Positions 55,419 through 64,000 of a stretch of DNA of 64,000 nt are shown in pieces (within the stretch, counting starts at the first letter, position 1; every line of letters begins with the position of its first letter). A model generated the notes under the pieces. That model ran no database searches. It worked only from the letters and a program-made list of their open reading frames with translations, and had not been told where the DNA came from. The DNA lies in assembly GCF_001431725.1 (NCBI RefSeq), contig NZ_CP013106.1:992001-1056000 (forward strand), read 5' to 3'. Source of the DNA: Halomonas huangheensis. Lineage in GTDB: Bacteria > Pseudomonadota > Gammaproteobacteria > Pseudomonadales > Halomonadaceae. Both the position numbers and the translations under genes were made by a program.

Positions 55419-56510
55419 ATGAAGACACAGACCCTGAACGTGGGCCTGGTAGGCTACGGGATGGCCGCCAGGACATTTCATGCACCCCTGATCAAGGCGG
55501 CAACTGGAATGGAGCTGATGGCCGTAGTCAGCTCTGACCCAGCCAGGGTAAAGGCCGACTGGCCTGATGTTGAAGTGGTCGATGGCCTCAACGACCTGCT
55601 CAATGAGCGGCTGATTGACCTGGTAGTGATTGCCACTCCCAACGACCTGCACTTTCCGATGGCCAAGGCCGCTCTGGCGGCTGGAAAACATGTCGTGATC
55701 GACAAGCCGATTACGGTATCGCTCTCGGAAGCTCGTACGTTACGTGTGCAGGCTGATCGCTCCAATCTGATGCTGAGCGTGTTCCATAATCGTCGCTGGG
55801 ACAGTGACTTTCTTACCGTGCGCAAGTTGCTCGATGAAGGTCACCTTGGCCGCGTGGTGTCGTTTACCTCGCGTTTCGACCGTTACCGTCCGCTGGTCAC
55901 CGACCGTTGGCGTGATCGCAACAAACCTGGTGGTGGTATCTGGTTCGACCTTGGACCGCACCTGCTCGATCAGGCTCGCGAACTCTTCGGAATGCCGCGC
56001 GCCATTCTGCTGGAACAGGCGACGTCACGAGAAGGCTCGGAAGTTGATGATGACTTCGTGGCGATGCTTGATTACGAGGGTTTGCGTGTCACCCTGCAGG
56101 CTTCGACGCTGGTGGCTGAGCCCAGTCCACGTTTCCTGATCCATGGCACCAATGGCAGCTACTCGACCTATGGCCTGGACCCTCAGGAAGCGATGCTCAA
56201 GGAAGGCCTGATGCCCAGCGAGAACTGGGGCGAGGATCCGTATCCAGGTCATCTGACGGTCAACCACGGTACGGTGGAGCAGCCGGAGTTGCTGGTCGAA
56301 GAGTATCCCTCGCTGCCGGGCAACTATCCCGCCTATTACGAATCCATTCGTGAAGCGCTGCTGCTCAAGGGTGGCCAACCCGCGGTGACCGGCGAAGATG
56401 GCGTCGATATCATGACGCTGCTGGAAGCCGGACGTGACAGCTATCGCCAGGGGCGCTGGGTGCGAGTCAAGGAAGGCAACAATAACCTGCGCCGTGTGCA
56501 GGCACGCTAG
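55419..56510 (+). CDS. Gfo/Idh/MocA-family NAD(P)-dependent oxidoreductase
   Basis: A 363-residue protein. VGLVGYGMAARTFHAPLIKAA is the Rossmann glycine loop, VIDKPITVSL has the EKP-type Lys (here DKP), and GGGIWFDLGPHLLDQA carries the catalytic Asp and His. It resembles E. coli YdgJ/YhhX, whose sugar or polyol substrates are poorly known. ATG at 55419 with AGAAGG some way upstream. The 155-bp gap after it (56511-56665) is GC-rich and shows no gene. Confidence 0.87.
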   Translation: MKTQTLNVGLVGYGMAARTFHAPLIKAATGMELMAVVSSDPARVKADWPDVEVVDGLNDLLNERLIDLVVIATPNDLHFPMAKAALAAGKHVVIDKPITVSLSEARTLRVQADRSNLMLSVFHNRRWDSDFLTVRKLLDEGHLGRVVSFTSRFDRYRPLVTDRWRDRNKPGGGIWFDLGPHLLDQARELFGMPRAILLEQATSREGSEVDDDFVAMLDYEGLRVTLQASTLVAEPSPRFLIHGTNGSYSTYGLDPQEAMLKEGLMPSENWGEDPYPGHLTVNHGTVEQPELLVEEYPSLPGNYPAYYESIREALLLKGGQPAVTGEDGVDIMTLLEAGRDSYRQGRWVRVKEGNNNLRRVQAR

Positions 56511-56665
56511 ACCACAGCCTACGGCCGGAGCCATGACCAGTGGGGCAGCACTGGTTGACTCGCGGCGCGGCGCACCTGGCTTGCGCTGTAGATGGCTCGA
56601 GCTGTAGCTGGCCAGGCCACCACAGCTGGCTGGGCCTCGTTGAAGCTTTGGATCTCGCTGAGCCG

Positions 56666-57232
56666 TTAGATCTCGTTGAGCAGTTTATCGCGGGCGATAT
56701 ACAGCGCGGCGATGGCTCGCCCTTCATGAAAGTCTTCTCTGGATAGCAGCGCGGGCAACGAGTCAATGGCATGTGTTTCGACCTCCAACTGTTCTGGCTC
56801 ATCGCCAGGCAGGCGTTCTTCATAGAGGTCGCGGGCCAGCATGACTTGAATGCGCTGACGCATGTAGTTGGGCGACAACGACAGCTCGACCAGCGGCTCG
56901 ATGCGTCTGGCACCGAAACCGCACTCTTCCTTCAGCTCGCGGTTGGCGGCAGTCACCATATCCTCTCCCTCGTCGATGACTCCCTTGGGTAGCGTCAGAG
57001 TGTAGTCCTCGAACCCCGCAGCATACTCACGAATCAGCAATACATGCTCCGGGTCTGGCATCGCCACGATCATCACTGCACCAATGCCCTTGCCGTTCCC
57101 GCCCAGGCGTTCAAAGGTACGTTCCGCGCCATTGGAGAAGCGCAGGTCAATTTCCTCGATGTTGAACAGGCGACTGCGGGCTACTGTTCGGCGTTCAAGA
57201 ATATGTGGCTTGTGGTCTGCAGTGGCTGTCAT
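56666..57232 (-). CDS. nudE: ADP-sugar/NADH Nudix hydrolase NudE
   Basis: A 188-residue hydrolase of ADP-ribose, NADH and related compounds. The Nudix box is complete (GVIDEGE, then RELKEECGF). YTLTLPKG before it and LSLSPNYMRQRIQV after it are NudE signatures. NudE, YrfG, HslR and HslO are neighbours in many gammaproteobacteria including E. coli, where nudE is likewise divergent from yrfG. Confidence 0.93.
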   Translation of the reverse strand: MTATADHKPHILERRTVARSRLFNIEEIDLRFSNGAERTFERLGGNGKGIGAVMIVAMPDPEHVLLIREYAAGFEDYTLTLPKGVIDEGEDMVTAANRELKEECGFGARRIEPLVELSLSPNYMRQRIQVMLARDLYEERLPGDEPEQLEVETHAIDSLPALLSREDFHEGRAIAALYIARDKLLNEI

Positions 57233-57251
57233 GAAGGCTCCTGGTGAATGA

Positions 57252-57300
57252 TGGCGTGAGCTAACTGCTGATTGCTTACGGCTTGCGGCTTATCAGGTAA
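57252..57300 (-). repeat. Dispersed intergenic repeat, inverted copy
   Basis: Read on the minus strand, the spacer between nudE and yrfG has GATAAGCCGCAAGCCGTAAGC, the same kind of AAGC/TAAGC words as at 10219 and 58400 but in opposite orientation relative to the window. Confidence 0.45.
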
Positions 57301-57340
57301 ACTATCATGTTATTTCCTTGCTGCTGCTACTGGGGTTTCA

Positions 57341-58012
57341 ATGATCGATTGGCGAGCCATTGATACTGTTCTGCTGGATATGGACGGTACTCTTCTCGAT
57401 CTGCATTTCGATAGCCACTTCTGGCTTGAGCACCTGCCGCGTCGCTATGTCGAGCTGCATCGTCTGGACGAGGCTGCGCGCCTGGCGCTACGAGATCGGA
57501 TCATGGGAGAGCGGGGCACTCTCAACTGGTACAGCCTCGATTACTGGAGTCGTGAATTGAGTGTTGATATCGTCGCGCTCAAGCGTGAAGTCCAGCACTT
57601 GATAGGTTTGCGCAGTGATGCTCTCGACTTTCTCAACTGGCTGCGAAAGGCGCACCCGCGGGTGGTGTTGGCAACCAACGCTGACCGGGCCAGCCTCGAA
57701 CTGAAGTTGCCGCTTACCGGGCTCGACGATTATCTCGATGCCATCGTCTCTTCAGCGGATCTCGGCGAACCCAAGGAGGAGCAGGCCTTCTGGCATGCGA
57801 TGCAGAAGGTGGAACCCTTCGATCCCCAGCGCACGCTGTTCATTGACGATAATCCGCATGTACTGGAAAGTGCGCGGCAGTTTGGCATCCGCTATCTGCT
57901 CGGTATTCGTCAGCCCGATAGTCAGCGTCCCGAGCTTGAGCTGGTGGACTTCACCGCCCTGGATCGTTTCGCCGATATCCTGCCGCCTGGCGAGGAGTCA
58001 GCGCATGGATAA
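57341..58012 (+). CDS. yrfG: GMP/IMP nucleotidase YrfG
   Basis: A 223-residue HAD-family nucleotidase. Asp13 and Asp15 in LLDMDGTLLDLHFD are catalytic; VVLATNADRASLELK is motif II and TLFIDDNPHVLESAR holds the metal Asp pair. E. coli YrfG acts on GMP and IMP. The ATG at 57341 matches the family N-terminus (IDWRAIDTVLLDMDG). It overlaps hslR by 8 bp. Confidence 0.92.
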   Translation: MIDWRAIDTVLLDMDGTLLDLHFDSHFWLEHLPRRYVELHRLDEAARLALRDRIMGERGTLNWYSLDYWSRELSVDIVALKREVQHLIGLRSDALDFLNWLRKAHPRVVLATNADRASLELKLPLTGLDDYLDAIVSSADLGEPKEEQAFWHAMQKVEPFDPQRTLFIDDNPHVLESARQFGIRYLLGIRQPDSQRPELELVDFTALDRFADILPPGEESAHG

Positions 58013-58397
58013 TGTTCGTCTCGACAAATGGCTGTGGGCAGCGCGTTTCTTCAAGACTCGTGCGCTGGCCAAGAAGGCCATCGATGGTGGCAAGGTCGAG
58101 GTCGATGGCGCCAAAGCCAAGACCAGCAAGGCCGTAAGCCCGGGGATGATGGTGCGCGTTCCACAGGGCTGGGATGTGTTGGAAGTGGAAGTCCTCGAGA
58201 TCAGCGAAAAGCGCCGCGGCGCACCGGAAGCCCAGGCTCTCTATCGTGAAACCGAGCAGAGCCGCCAACGCCGGGAACGTGAGTCTGAAAGCCGTCGCCA
58301 GGCACGTGAAGCCTTCCAGCATCCCCTCAAGCGCCCCGATAAACGCGCACGCCGCGATATCAAGCGCTTTCAGCGGGAGCAGGGTGATGAGCCGTAG
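58005..58397 (+). CDS. hslR: Ribosome-associated heat shock protein Hsp15
   Basis: A 130-residue S4-domain protein that rescues stalled 50S subunits carrying nascent chains. VRLDKWLWAARFFKTRALA and GGKVEVDGAKAKTSKAVSPG form the S4 RNA-binding fold in residues 1-60; the C-terminal half is a strongly basic helix (RRERESESRRQAREAFQ). GAGGAG precedes the ATG inside yrfG. A dispersed repeat and hslO follow. Confidence 0.93.
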   Translation: MDNVRLDKWLWAARFFKTRALAKKAIDGGKVEVDGAKAKTSKAVSPGMMVRVPQGWDVLEVEVLEISEKRRGAPEAQALYRETEQSRQRRERESESRRQAREAFQHPLKRPDKRARRDIKRFQREQGDEP

Positions 58398-58497
58398 GCG
58401 CCAAGCTATAAGCGGTAAGCTGTAAGTAAACTCTGACTCCGGACTCCGTGGATCGGCACTGGGCCGTTCAGGGCCCACGACTTACGGCTTCGTCCTC
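58398..58497 (+). repeat. Dispersed intergenic repeat with inverted ends
   Basis: AAGCTATAAGCGGTAAGCTGTAAGTAA starts two bases after the hslR stop (58400-58428). The inverted word CTTACGGCTTC lies at 58481-58491, and a small hairpin TGGGCC/GGCCCA at 58460-58477. The element is about 95 bp, bounded by opposed AAGCnGTAAG words, and resembles the copy at 10219-10320. Confidence 0.55.
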
Positions 58498-58523
58498 CCT
58501 TGAATTCCTGTATGTGAGTTTCC

Positions 58524-59399
58524 ATGACCGATCAAATTCAGCGCTTTCTTATCGATTCCACCAATGTTCGCGGTGAGGTGACTCGCCTTGAGCAGGCTTA
58601 TGCGGAAGTCCTCAATCGCCATGAGTATCCGGCGACCATCAACAATCAACTCGGTGAGTTGCTGGCCGCTGTGGCGCTGTTGACGGATACCGTCAAGCTG
58701 GATGGTACTCTGAGTATCGAAGTGCGCGGCAGTGCAGCGGTGAACCTGCTGATGGCGGAGTCCAATCCGGGGGGTGAATTGCGTGCCATTGCCCGCCTGG
58801 CGGAGGATGCAGTGTTGCCGTCAGGTGATGAGAGTTTTCGCGACCTGGTCGGTGATGGTCAGATCGTGATCACGCTGGACCCGCGAGAAGGGCGACGCTA
58901 TCAAGGTATCGTCGCCATCGAGCATGATTCTCTTGCTGGCTGCCTGGAAACCTATTTCTCTCAGTCGGAACAGCTGCCGACTCGTCTGTGGTTGGCTGCT
59001 GACGGAAAGCATGCGGGGGGATTGTTGTTACAGCGCCTTCCGGATGAGTCTCTCAACCAGGATGATGATGCCTGGGATCGTGCAACTCATCTGGCATCAA
59101 CGCTAGCCGATAAGGAGTTGGTGGAGTTGGACTCCACAACACTCTTGACTCGTCTGTTCCATGAAGAAACCGTGCGTGTCTTTGATCCCAAGGCGTTGTA
59201 TTTCGGTTGCACCTGCTCCCGTTCGCGTATTGCCGGAGCGATTGCATCACTCGGCGCCGAAGAATTGCGTGAAATTGTCGCGGAGCAGGGTGGTATTGAA
59301 ACGCAATGTCACTTCTGTCACACCCTTTACCAGTTTTCAGCGCTGGAAGTGGAAGGCTTGATCGAAGACCCCAGCGGAGACACGCCAACTCTGCATTGA
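58524..59399 (+). CDS. hslO: Redox-regulated chaperone Hsp33
   Basis: A 291-residue holdase activated by oxidation and unfolding. The zinc centre is intact: Cys229-x-Cys231 (GCTCSRS) and Cys262-xx-Cys265 (QCHFCH). [19 protein letters not shown] and [10 protein letters not shown] match the N-terminal domain. It follows hslR as in E. coli, separated by the dispersed repeat. Confidence 0.95.
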   Translation: MTDQIQRFLIDSTNVRGEVTRLEQAYAEVLNRHEYPATINNQLGELLAAVALLTDTVKLDGTLSIEVRGSAAVNLLMAESNPGGELRAIARLAEDAVLPSGDESFRDLVGDGQIVITLDPREGRRYQGIVAIEHDSLAGCLETYFSQSEQLPTRLWLAADGKHAGGLLLQRLPDESLNQDDDAWDRATHLASTLADKELVELDSTTLLTRLFHEETVRVFDPKALYFGCTCSRSRIAGAIASLGAEELREIVAEQGGIETQCHFCHTLYQFSALEVEGLIEDPSGDTPTLH

Positions 59400-59465
59400 G
59401 TACCGCCCGATGCTGAGTGGATGGCAGGCACGGCTGGATGTTGTTGCCTGCTGCACGACCCCTCC

Positions 59466-59651
59466 TGTAGTTATACAACATAAATCCGGCGATTATTGGT
59501 AGATGTAGTAGTAAAACTACATGAACGTCGTCAAACGTGAGCATTTCCAGTTCGAATCTTTTTTGCCATAATCGCCGCCGATCCTGCAGGCCCGGTTGTC
59601 GTTGTCTTGCCACAGTTCACATCCAGTTGCGATGAATTGTGGTGACAATTC
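59466..59651 (+). promoter_or_regulatory. pckA upstream region with three palindromes
   Basis: The 431-bp gap between hslO and pckA contains no gene but has TGTAGT-TAT-ACAACA (59466-59480), TGTAGT-N6-ACTACA (59504-59521), a run of six T at about 59558, and GAATTGT-GGTG-ACAATTC (59634-59651). The first two share the half-site TGTnGT. They are candidate operators; the promoter itself could not be fixed. Confidence 0.35.
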
Positions 59652-59830
59652 CCAGAAGACGGTAAAGCCGCATTGGCGGCCGGGTGGTATCCCATGCGTT
59701 GAAGGTGGTGCTGTATCAGGTGGGGCAGCAGGGCGATGATGCCCCGCAGACTTCCCGCGAAGTACTGATCGGTATTGCTCGGACACGCCCGGTAAACGAG
59801 AGAGAGTGGCCGTCAGGCCCAGGAAATGAC

Positions 59831-61387
59831 ATGACCACGACCCAACAAGCGCCGTCCGTTCATATCAACCTCAGTACGGCAGAGCTCATCGAGCATGCTG
59901 TGGCCAATGGTGAGGGCCGCCTGGCCGCTCATGGTGCCCTGGTAGTCAATACCGGTGAGCGTACCGGCCGTTCGCCCAAGGACCGCTTCATCGTTGAAGA
60001 GCCGTCTACCAGCAGCAAGATTGACTGGGGTAACGTCAATCGCCCCTTCGATGCTGCGCGTTTCGACGCCCTGTGGGAGCGTGTTGAGCAGTACCTCGGC
60101 AGCCAGGACAGTTACGTCTCCGAATTGCACGTCGGTAGCGACCCGACGCATTATCTGCCGGTACGCGTGACCACCGAAACGGCCTGGCACAACCTGTTCG
60201 GCCGTACCATGTTCGTGCGCCCTGAAGCCTACAATGCCTCGCGCAAGGAAGAGTGGACCATTCTCAATGCGCCGTTCTTCAGCTGTGAGCCGGAGCGTGA
60301 CGGCACCAACTCCGATGGCTGCGTGATCATCAACTTTGCTGCTCGCCGCGTGCTGATCGCTGGTATGCGCTATGCCGGTGAGATGAAAAAGGCGATGTTC
60401 TCGGTGCAGAACTTCCTGTTGCCGGACTCCGATGTGCTGCCGATGCACTGCAGTGCCAACGTCGGCGAAGACGGTGAAACAACACTGTTCTTCGGTCTTT
60501 CCGGCACCGGAAAGACCACTCTCTCCGCGGATCCTGGCCGTTTCCTGATTGGTGACGACGAGCATGGCTGGGGCGTGGGCACCGTGTTCAACATCGAAGG
60601 CGGTTGCTATGCCAAGTGCATCGATCTGTCCGAGAAGAATGAGCCGGTGATCTGGAATGCCATCAAGTTCGGTACTGTGCTCGAGAATGTGGTGCTCAAC
60701 GATCGCCGTGAGCCCGATTACGCCGATGGCAGCCTGACCCAGAATTCACGTGCCGCCTATCCGCTCGAGCACGTGGCCAAGCGTGTTGCCGAGAACCGTG
60801 CTGGTGAGCCGAATGCGATTGTCTTCCTGACCTGTGACATGAGTGGCGTGTTGCCGCCGGTGTCAGTACTGTCTCGTGAAGCCGCCGCCTATCACTTCCT
60901 GTCCGGCTATACCGCCAAGGTCGGCTCCACCGAGATGGGCTCCTCCAGCGGCCTCGAATCAACCTTCTCGACCTGCTTTGGTGCACCGTTCTTCCCGCGT
61001 CCTGCGCGTGAATACGCTGACCTGCTGATCAAGCGCGTCGCCGAAAAGGATGCTCAGGTCTATCTGGTCAATACTGGCTGGACCGGTGGCTCCTACGGAG
61101 AGGGTGGTTCGCGCTTCTCGATTCCGACTACACGCGCCATCATTCATGCTATCCAGTCAGGTGTGCTGCGTGATGTTGAAACACGCCACATTGAAGGCCT
61201 CAACCTGTCGGTGCCGACTTCCGTGCCTGGTGTTGATTCACGTCTGCTGGATCCGCGTCAGACCTGGGAAGATCAGCAGGCCTACAACCGCAAGCGCGAC
61301 GAACTGGCACAACAGTTCATCGACAACTTCCGCAAGTTCGAGGGTGTCAGCGCAGCGATTGTCGAGGCAGGTCCGCGCCAGGATTGA
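59831..61387 (+). CDS. pckA: Phosphoenolpyruvate carboxykinase (ATP)
   Basis: PckA converts oxaloacetate to PEP for gluconeogenesis. The 518-residue protein has the kinase loop GLSGTGKTT (222-230, Lys228), DDEHGWG, and substrate residues in [14 protein letters not shown] and [17 protein letters not shown], typical of ATP-dependent PckA. The ATG at 59831 follows CAGGAAATGAC. The frame is open upstream to 59684, but those extra residues look unlike the family. A strong terminator follows. Confidence 0.96.
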   Translation: MTTTQQAPSVHINLSTAELIEHAVANGEGRLAAHGALVVNTGERTGRSPKDRFIVEEPSTSSKIDWGNVNRPFDAARFDALWERVEQYLGSQDSYVSELHVGSDPTHYLPVRVTTETAWHNLFGRTMFVRPEAYNASRKEEWTILNAPFFSCEPERDGTNSDGCVIINFAARRVLIAGMRYAGEMKKAMFSVQNFLLPDSDVLPMHCSANVGEDGETTLFFGLSGTGKTTLSADPGRFLIGDDEHGWGVGTVFNIEGGCYAKCIDLSEKNEPVIWNAIKFGTVLENVVLNDRREPDYADGSLTQNSRAAYPLEHVAKRVAENRAGEPNAIVFLTCDMSGVLPPVSVLSREAAAYHFLSGYTAKVGSTEMGSSSGLESTFSTCFGAPFFPRPAREYADLLIKRVAEKDAQVYLVNTGWTGGSYGEGGSRFSIPTTRAIIHAIQSGVLRDVETRHIEGLNLSVPTSVPGVDSRLLDPRQTWEDQQAYNRKRDELAQQFIDNFRKFEGVSAAIVEAGPRQD

Positions 61388-61419
61388 TGTCACCTCGCGC
61401 TATGCATGAAGTGCTATGC

Positions 61420-61452
61420 AAAAAAGAGAAGGCTTCGGCCTTCTCTTTTTTT
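61420..61452 (+). terminator. Intrinsic terminator of pckA
   Basis: GAGAAGGC (61426-61433) and GCCTTCTC (61438-61445) with a TTCG tetraloop, extended by six A on the left and seven T on the right (61446-61452). A textbook terminator. Confidence 0.95.
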
Positions 61453-61454
61453 GT

Positions 61455-61590
61455 GCGGAGTCAGGAGTCAGGAGCAACGAGCTGCGAGTACGCTACGCTC
61501 GAGCTGAACTCCAGACCTCGGTTTTTGTCCATGTGCTATCAGAGCGCCACTGAAACTGCTCGCAGCTCGAAACTGACTGTAAGGATCGCG
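61455..61590 (+). repeat. Dispersed AGCT-rich intergenic repeats
   Basis: Downstream of the pckA terminator are two GGAGTCA units in tandem (61457-61471), CGAGCTGCGAGTACGC, CGCTCGAGCTGAACTCC and CGCAGCTCGAAACTGAC. These are words of the same AGCT/GACTCC family seen at 284-420, 15970 and 58430. No gene is evident up to msrB. Confidence 0.4.
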
Positions 61591-61645
61591 AATTACGGCC
61601 GACCAACCCTATGATGATGCGATTACCTGAAGCGGGAGAATGGTT

Positions 61646-62143
61646 ATGAAGCGACGTAGTTTTCTAGGCCTGATTGGTCTGGGCGGTCTTGCCGCTGCGG
61701 TGCCGGGACTGGTTCAGGCGCGTCCCGAGCTGACTCTGGAACGTTCCTCTGATATCCAGCCGCTGGAGTTGAGCAAGGACGAGTGGCGCGAACGCTTGAC
61801 CTCGGAGCAGTTTGCCGTGCTGCGCGAAGAGGATACCGAGCCCGCTGGCTCCAGCCCGCTGGACAAGGAGTATGGTCAGGGGGAATACCACTGCGCGGGC
61901 TGCGACCTGTTGCTGTTCACCAGCGCCATGAAATATGACTCCGGCACTGGCTGGCCGAGCTTCTTCGATCACGTACCGGGCCACCTGCTGACCAAGGTGG
62001 ATTATTTCCTGGTCTTCCCGCGTACTGAATATCACTGTGCGCGTTGTGGTGGGCACCAGGGGCATGTGTTCGAGGATGGTCCGGATCCCACCGGGCTGCG
62101 CTGGTGCAATAATGGCCTGGCGCTGAAGTTTGTTGCGGCCTGA
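61646..62143 (+). CDS. msrB: Peptide-methionine (R)-S-oxide reductase MsrB, Tat-exported
   Basis: A 165-residue enzyme that reduces methionine-R-sulfoxide. KRRSFLGLIG with a hydrophobic stretch is a twin-arginine signal or anchor, so the enzyme probably works in the periplasm. Zinc cysteines are Cys83/Cys86 (CAGC) and Cys131/Cys134 (CARC); YDSGTGWPSFF is the family signature; Cys154 in LRWCNNGLALKF is the catalytic position. GGGAG nine bases upstream favours the ATG at 61646 over the one at 61640. No MsrA is adjacent. Confidence 0.92.
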   Translation: MKRRSFLGLIGLGGLAAAVPGLVQARPELTLERSSDIQPLELSKDEWRERLTSEQFAVLREEDTEPAGSSPLDKEYGQGEYHCAGCDLLLFTSAMKYDSGTGWPSFFDHVPGHLLTKVDYFLVFPRTEYHCARCGGHQGHVFEDGPDPTGLRWCNNGLALKFVAA

Positions 62144-62151
62144 GGTCCTTC

Positions 62152-62218
62152 CACGTGCAACTCATCGCAGGCCCGCTGCCTTGATGTCATGAGAAGGTGT
62201 TCGAGGTGAGTTGCCGTG
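62152..62218 (+). promoter_or_regulatory. Long-range stem in the msrB-tex spacer
   Basis: CACG-T-GCAACTCA (62152-62164) pairs with TGAGTTGC-CGTG (62207-62218), 12 bp with one bulged base, enclosing 42 bases with a small inner CCTT/AAGG pair. No T-run follows. It may mark the end of msrB or belong to a leader. Confidence 0.35.
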
Positions 62219-62371
62219 AACCATTCAATCTGCCGCTATGAGCCTGAGAGCGCTGCTCACACGCGACTGGCTTGATGCGCGTCGCTGTTGCCATCGACAG
62301 TGCCCGCTGAGGTGCGCTTTGTGATACCTTGAGCGCCACTTGTATATAGATGTCGTAATGCCAGGGTATTC

Positions 62372-64000
62372 ATGGACGCAAACGCCAAGATCATTGCTCG
62401 CCTGGCCGATGAGTTGTCGGTCAAGAGTTCACAAGTCGCCGCTACAGTGGAATTGCTGGATGGCGGCGCGACAGTGCCTTTCATCGCCCGTTACCGCAAG
62501 GAAGCCACCGGCGCCCTGGACGATACCCAGCTGCGCACGCTCGAGGAACGCCTCGGCTATCTGCGTGAGTTGGAAGAGCGTCGTACCGCTGTGCTTGCGG
62601 CAATCGACGAGCAGGGCAAGTTGACCGAGGAGCTGGCTGCAAGCATTCGCATTGCGGATACCAAACAGCGCCTCGAGGATCTCTATCTTCCCTATCGCAA
62701 GAAGCGTCGTACCAAGGCGCAGATTGCCCGTGAAGCCGGACTCGAGCCGCTGGCCGATGCCCTGTTGGCCGACCCGACCCTCGATCCGGAAAGCGAGGCG
62801 CAGGCGTATCTGCGCGAAGCGGACGGTGAGATTCCCGCTATCGAGGATGCCAAGGCCGCACTGGATGGTGCCAAGCAGATCCTGATGGAGCGTTTCGCCG
62901 AGGATGCCGAGCTGGTGGGTGGCCTGCGTGAGCGGTTGTGGAACGAGGGTGAGCTATCCAGCCGGGTGATCGGTGGCAAGGAGCAGGAGGGCGCCAAGTT
63001 CTCCGACTACTTCGAGCACGACGAACCTTTGGCGAAGGCTCCTTCGCATCGTGCCCTGGCAATGTTCCGTGGCCGCAATGAAGGTGTGTTGGCGCTGAAT
63101 CTGCGCCTGCCCGGTGAGGACGAGGCACCTCTGCACCCAGCTCAGGTGGCCATTGCTCGTCATGTCGGGGTGACCGATGAAGGGCGCCCTGCGGATCGCT
63201 GGCTGGCCGAGGTCGTGCGCTGGACCTGGCGGGTCAAGCTCTATACCCATATCGAGACTGAGTTGATGGGGCGTTTGCGTGAACGTGCCGAAGGCGATGC
63301 CATCGATGTCTTTGCTGCCAACCTCAAGGATCTGCTGCTGGCCGCGCCGGCTGGGCCGCGCGCAACTCTCGCCATCGACCCCGGTCTACGCACCGGCTGC
63401 AAGGTGGCAGTCGTTGATGCGACTGGTCAGTTCCTGGAGCAGGGCACCATCTTCCCGCATGCTCCACGTAACCAGTGGGATGCCTCGCTGGCAGAGCTGG
63501 CCAGGTTGGTCGAGAAGCATGATGTGCAGTTGATTGCCGTGGGCAATGGTACCGCGAGTCGCGAAACCGACAAGCTGGCCGCGGATCTGCTCAAGGCCAT
63601 GAGTGGTCGTCAGCTGTCCAAGGTAATGGTGTCGGAAGCAGGGGCCTCAGTGTATTCCGCCTCCGAATATGCATCGAAGGAACTGCCTGATCTCGATGTC
63701 ACCATTCGAGGGGCTGTCTCTATCGCCCGTCGTCTGCAGGACCCACTGGCCGAATTGGTCAAGATCGAGCCCAAGTCGATCGGCGTGGGCCAGTATCAGC
63801 ATGATGTCTCACAGGTGCAGCTGTCCAGAAGCCTCGAAACGGTAATCGAGGATTGTGTAAACGCCGTGGGCGTGGACCTGAATACGGCATCCTCCGCGCT
63901 ACTGTCACGTGTTGCCGGGCTCAACTCGACTCTGGCCGAGAATATCGTTGCTCGACGTAATACAGGGGGCGTCTTCCGTGATCGTCGTGATCTACTCGAC
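62372..64000 (+). CDS. tex: Transcription accessory protein Tex (5' part, runs off the window)
   Basis: 543 codons are visible with no stop. The start DANAKIIARLADELSVKS and VPFIARYRKEATGALDDTQL, LEERLGYLRELEERR and LEDLYLPYRKKRRTKAQIA match the N-terminal Tex region; LAIDPGLRTGCKVAVVD from about residue 332 opens the YqgF-like RNase H fold; SVYSASEYASKELPDLDV and SIGVGQYQHDVSQ precede the helix-hairpin-helix part (VGVDLNTASSALLSRVAGLN). The C-terminal S1 RNA-binding domain must lie beyond the edge. E. coli Tex (YhgF) is about 773 residues. AGGG precedes the ATG. Confidence 0.95.
   Translation, partial: MDANAKIIARLADELSVKSSQVAATVELLDGGATVPFIARYRKEATGALDDTQLRTLEERLGYLRELEERRTAVLAAIDEQGKLTEELAASIRIADTKQRLEDLYLPYRKKRRTKAQIAREAGLEPLADALLADPTLDPESEAQAYLREADGEIPAIEDAKAALDGAKQILMERFAEDAELVGGLRERLWNEGELSSRVIGGKEQEGAKFSDYFEHDEPLAKAPSHRALAMFRGRNEGVLALNLRLPGEDEAPLHPAQVAIARHVGVTDEGRPADRWLAEVVRWTWRVKLYTHIETELMGRLRERAEGDAIDVFAANLKDLLLAAPAGPRATLAIDPGLRTGCKVAVVDATGQFLEQGTIFPHAPRNQWDASLAELARLVEKHDVQLIAVGNGTASRETDKLAADLLKAMSGRQLSKVMVSEAGASVYSASEYASKELPDLDVTIRGAVSIARRLQDPLAELVKIEPKSIGVGQYQHDVSQVQLSRSLETVIEDCVNAVGVDLNTASSALLSRVAGLNSTLAENIVARRNTGGVFRDRRDLLD

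Noticed and set aside
59684..59830. N-terminal extension of PckA by 49 codons
   Set aside because: The extra residues have no counterpart in the family, and the ATG at 59831 has a good ribosome-binding site.
61384..61614. 76-codon open frame after pckA
   Set aside because: It runs through the pckA terminator hairpin and the dispersed repeats; no ribosome-binding site.

Overview
The window (about 58-60% GC by eye, no tRNA, rRNA, IS element or CRISPR seen) reads as a chromosomal segment of a gammaproteobacterium. The ftsB-ispD-ispF-truD-surE-pcm-nlpD-rpoS order, tesA-ybbA-ybbP, thiBPQ and yrfG-hslR-hslO are all typical of that class. A glucosylglycerate compatible-solute gene set, acidic proteins and compact overlapping operons suggest a halophile such as a Halomonas-like member of Halomonadaceae. 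The genus is an inference from gene content, not from a marker gene.

Layout. 1-281: C-terminus of an outer-membrane-type protein. 469-7820: an operon-like run ftsB, ispD, ispF, truD, surE, pcm, DUF368 and nlpD, mostly joined by 4-bp overlaps, then rpoS. 8174-10219: alr and a LpxL-type acyltransferase. 10322-15598 (minus): DUF2254 protein, ettA, a small PA3496-like protein and an MFS transporter. 15664-22500: a selenoprotein-W-like protein, an EamA exporter, tesA divergent from ybbA-ybbP, and a two-domain PPK2 polyphosphate kinase. 22662-25628: two tandem exported paralogs of unknown function. 25795-27060: glyA. 27340-32167: phosphatase and GT81-like synthase on plus, dsbG and a GH13_18 phosphorylase on minus; together these could make and recycle glucosylglycerate. 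32372-37880: nrdR, ribD, ribBA, ribH, nusB, thiL, pgpA. 37943-39214: a DUF945 protein.

39396-45284 is a copper-handling locus: a periplasmic cupredoxin, a CopR/CopS-type two-component pair, a Tat-exported multicopper oxidase (CopA) with a Met-rich tandem repeat, CopB, and a small exported protein of unknown function. The strongest new signal is here. A direct repeat TTCAG-N6-TTCAG (11-bp period, as bound by OmpR-family regulators) lies 44-48 bp ahead of three genes of the locus: the cupredoxin, copA and the unknown exported protein. This ties the unknown gene to the copper response.

45352-47221 (minus): a PQQ-dependent sugar dehydrogenase and a dihaem cytochrome c. 47476-64000: lon (heat-shock-type promoter candidate), thiBPQ, ilvD, a Gfo/Idh oxidoreductase, nudE (minus), yrfG, hslR, hslO, pckA, a Tat-type msrB, and the 5' part of tex running off the window.

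Most of the window is housekeeping. The parts that deserve follow-up are regulatory: the TTCAG boxes, a 14-bp tandem repeat that contains the copR start codon, the structured alr and rpoS leaders, the interlocked tesA/ybbA start codons, the lon control region, and a family of short dispersed intergenic repeats.
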